Source of the DNA: Phyllobacteriaceae bacterium
GTDB lineage: Bacteria; Pseudomonadota; Alphaproteobacteria; Rhizobiales; Devosiaceae
Assembly (NCBI GenBank): GCA_012799265.1
Contig: JAAZLP010000315.1
Coordinates: forward strand, 1 to 15,239
Length of the DNA stretch: 15,239 nt
Reading direction: 5' to 3'
This document shows positions 14,529 to 15,239 of this stretch, in pieces. Numbering within the stretch: position 1 is the first letter of the stretch; every line of letters begins with the position of its first letter. The notes under the pieces were generated by a model. That model was not told where the DNA came from, did not search any database, and worked only from the letters and a program-made list of their open reading frames with translations. Made by a program: the position numbers and the translations under genes.

Positions 14529-15219
14529 TGGCTGCCGGCTTGATGGTATAGGAGCAACGGCGCCCGCCGGAGACGATGTGATCTGTTCGCTCGATTTCAA
14601 CTTCCGGTCCAAGCACCGAGCGGAAGACATCGAGTTCAGCGCGGCAGAATCCCTGGCATGCCGTTGCCGCCGCGCAGATCGGGCAATGATTTTCGACCAG
14701 CAGAAGAGTGCCATCCGGCTGTTCGGTCCAGGCGGCCATATAGCCCTCCTGGCTCCGGAGTTCGGTCAGAGCCGCAACGCGTGATTTAAGGTCAGTAGCC
14801 GGAGCGACGGCGTGCTCATAGGCCTTCCTGGTCTGGGCCTCGCGGATGGAAATGATGGTTTCCATGGCATCCTCGCCCAGATGGCTCTGGACGATTTCAA
14901 GCAATTGCACGGTCAGCGCCGCATGGGTGTCCGGGAAGCGGGCCTGCGCTGCGGCAGTCAGGCTCCAGAGCTGTGTCGGCCGACCGACGCCGGCTGACGC
15001 GCTGCGCGACTCGACCAGGCCCTCATCCGCAAGGCGCTGCAACTGCTGCCGCGCGGCCTCGCTGGTGGTTCCGAGAACGGCGCTGAGTGCAGCGGCGGAC
15101 ATCTCGCCTTGCATCTTGAGCGCCATGAGAATGCGCTCGGCCGGGCTGCGAGGAGACCACGCCACGTTTTCCAAGCCCGAGCTTGACATATCTGCGGAAA
15201 GGGTTTTCAAAGCCATCAT
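14521..15219 (-). CDS. Winged-helix regulator with a C-terminal cysteine cluster (SufR/COG2345-like)
   Basis: 232 aa. The N-terminal winged helix (about 24-95) has SAAALSAVLGTTSEAARQQL as helix-turn-helix and DEGLVESRSASAGVGRPTQL as the wing with the GRP motif of this group. The C-terminal part has C179, C182, C188 and C192 in NHCPICAAATACQGFC, then C222 in GGRRCSYTI, with H178 and H214 nearby. This layout is that of COG2345/SufR-type proteins, some of which hold a redox- or NO-sensitive iron-sulphur cluster; the spacing (C-x2-C-x5-C-x3-C-x29-C) is not that of cyanobacterial SufR. First gene of a unit with the truncated haemoglobin, so a sensor of NO or oxygen stress is plausible. ATG 15219 is taken; ATG 15216 and 15189 are alternatives and none has a good Shine-Dalgarno. 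Confidence 0.82.
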   Translation of the reverse strand: MMALKTLSADMSSSGLENVAWSPRSPAERILMALKMQGEMSAAALSAVLGTTSEAARQQLQRLADEGLVESRSASAGVGRPTQLWSLTAAAQARFPDTHAALTVQLLEIVQSHLGEDAMETIISIREAQTRKAYEHAVAPATDLKSRVAALTELRSQEGYMAAWTEQPDGTLLLVENHCPICAAATACQGFCRAELDVFRSVLGPEVEIERTDHIVSGGRRCSYTIKPAANV

Positions 15220-15239
15220 TTGGATAATTACCCCGGTCC

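Noticed and set aside
14529..14714. N-terminal extension of the truncated haemoglobin
   Set aside because: It overlaps the regulator gene throughout; ATG 14528 gives the standard haemoglobin length and an overlapping stop/start.
1..15239. CRISPR array, tRNA or rRNA genes
   Set aside because: No regularly spaced repeats and no tRNA- or rRNA-like sequence were seen on reading the window; the only repeat clusters are the short ones reported.
15220..15239. AT-rich GGATAATTACC next to the regulator start as an autoregulatory operator
   Set aside because: Its symmetry is poor and the window ends there, so neither an operator nor a promoter can be judged.

Overview
The window reads as a chromosomal segment of a GC-rich alphaproteobacterium, most likely of the Hyphomicrobiales (Devosia/Pelagibacterium-like). 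This placement is my judgement from codon use, the rsmB-guaA pairing, the tripartite tricarboxylate transporter (TTT) genes and the DUF6498 and COG3904-type proteins; no 16S or database search was possible.

Left edge (1-570): the first 116 codons of a tyrosine-type integrase on the minus strand, cut by the window edge, start 222 bp beyond the 3' end of guaA. The 3' end of guaA is a known insertion target for integrative elements, so this is probably the edge of a genomic island that continues to the left. The gap holds four copies of TACCAAC, which are candidate integrase arm sites.

Housekeeping block (571-3626, minus): a small one-membrane-segment ORF, then rsmB (rRNA m5C methyltransferase), then guaA (GMP synthase). 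The guaA start codon lies inside a long hairpin in a structured leader.

Transport and signalling block (3676-11835): a headless GntR/FCD regulator remnant on the plus strand is followed by a TctD-like response regulator and a TctE-like histidine kinase whose ORF continues through a signal-peptide-like segment into a complete periplasmic solute-binding protein. This kinase::binding-protein fusion is the most unusual object here. A conserved-looking 57-aa protein and a strong terminator follow. Converging on them is a tctC-tctB-tctA operon with ATGA overlaps at both junctions, preceded by an acrylyl-CoA reductase-like gene (acuI/yhdH). Upstream of tctC is a direct repeat (TGACAG-ACTC units, period 10-11 bp) of the kind OmpR/PhoB-type regulators bind. 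The likely logic is that the kinase senses a carboxylate, the regulator acts at the repeats, and the TTT system imports the compound.

Right block (11932-15219): a secreted ClpP-fold (COG3904-like) protein diverges from a DUF6498 membrane protein. A minus-strand cluster follows: a Cys-rich winged-helix regulator, a group III truncated haemoglobin that overlaps it, and a 69-aa unknown. This looks like a redox- or NO-responsive unit.
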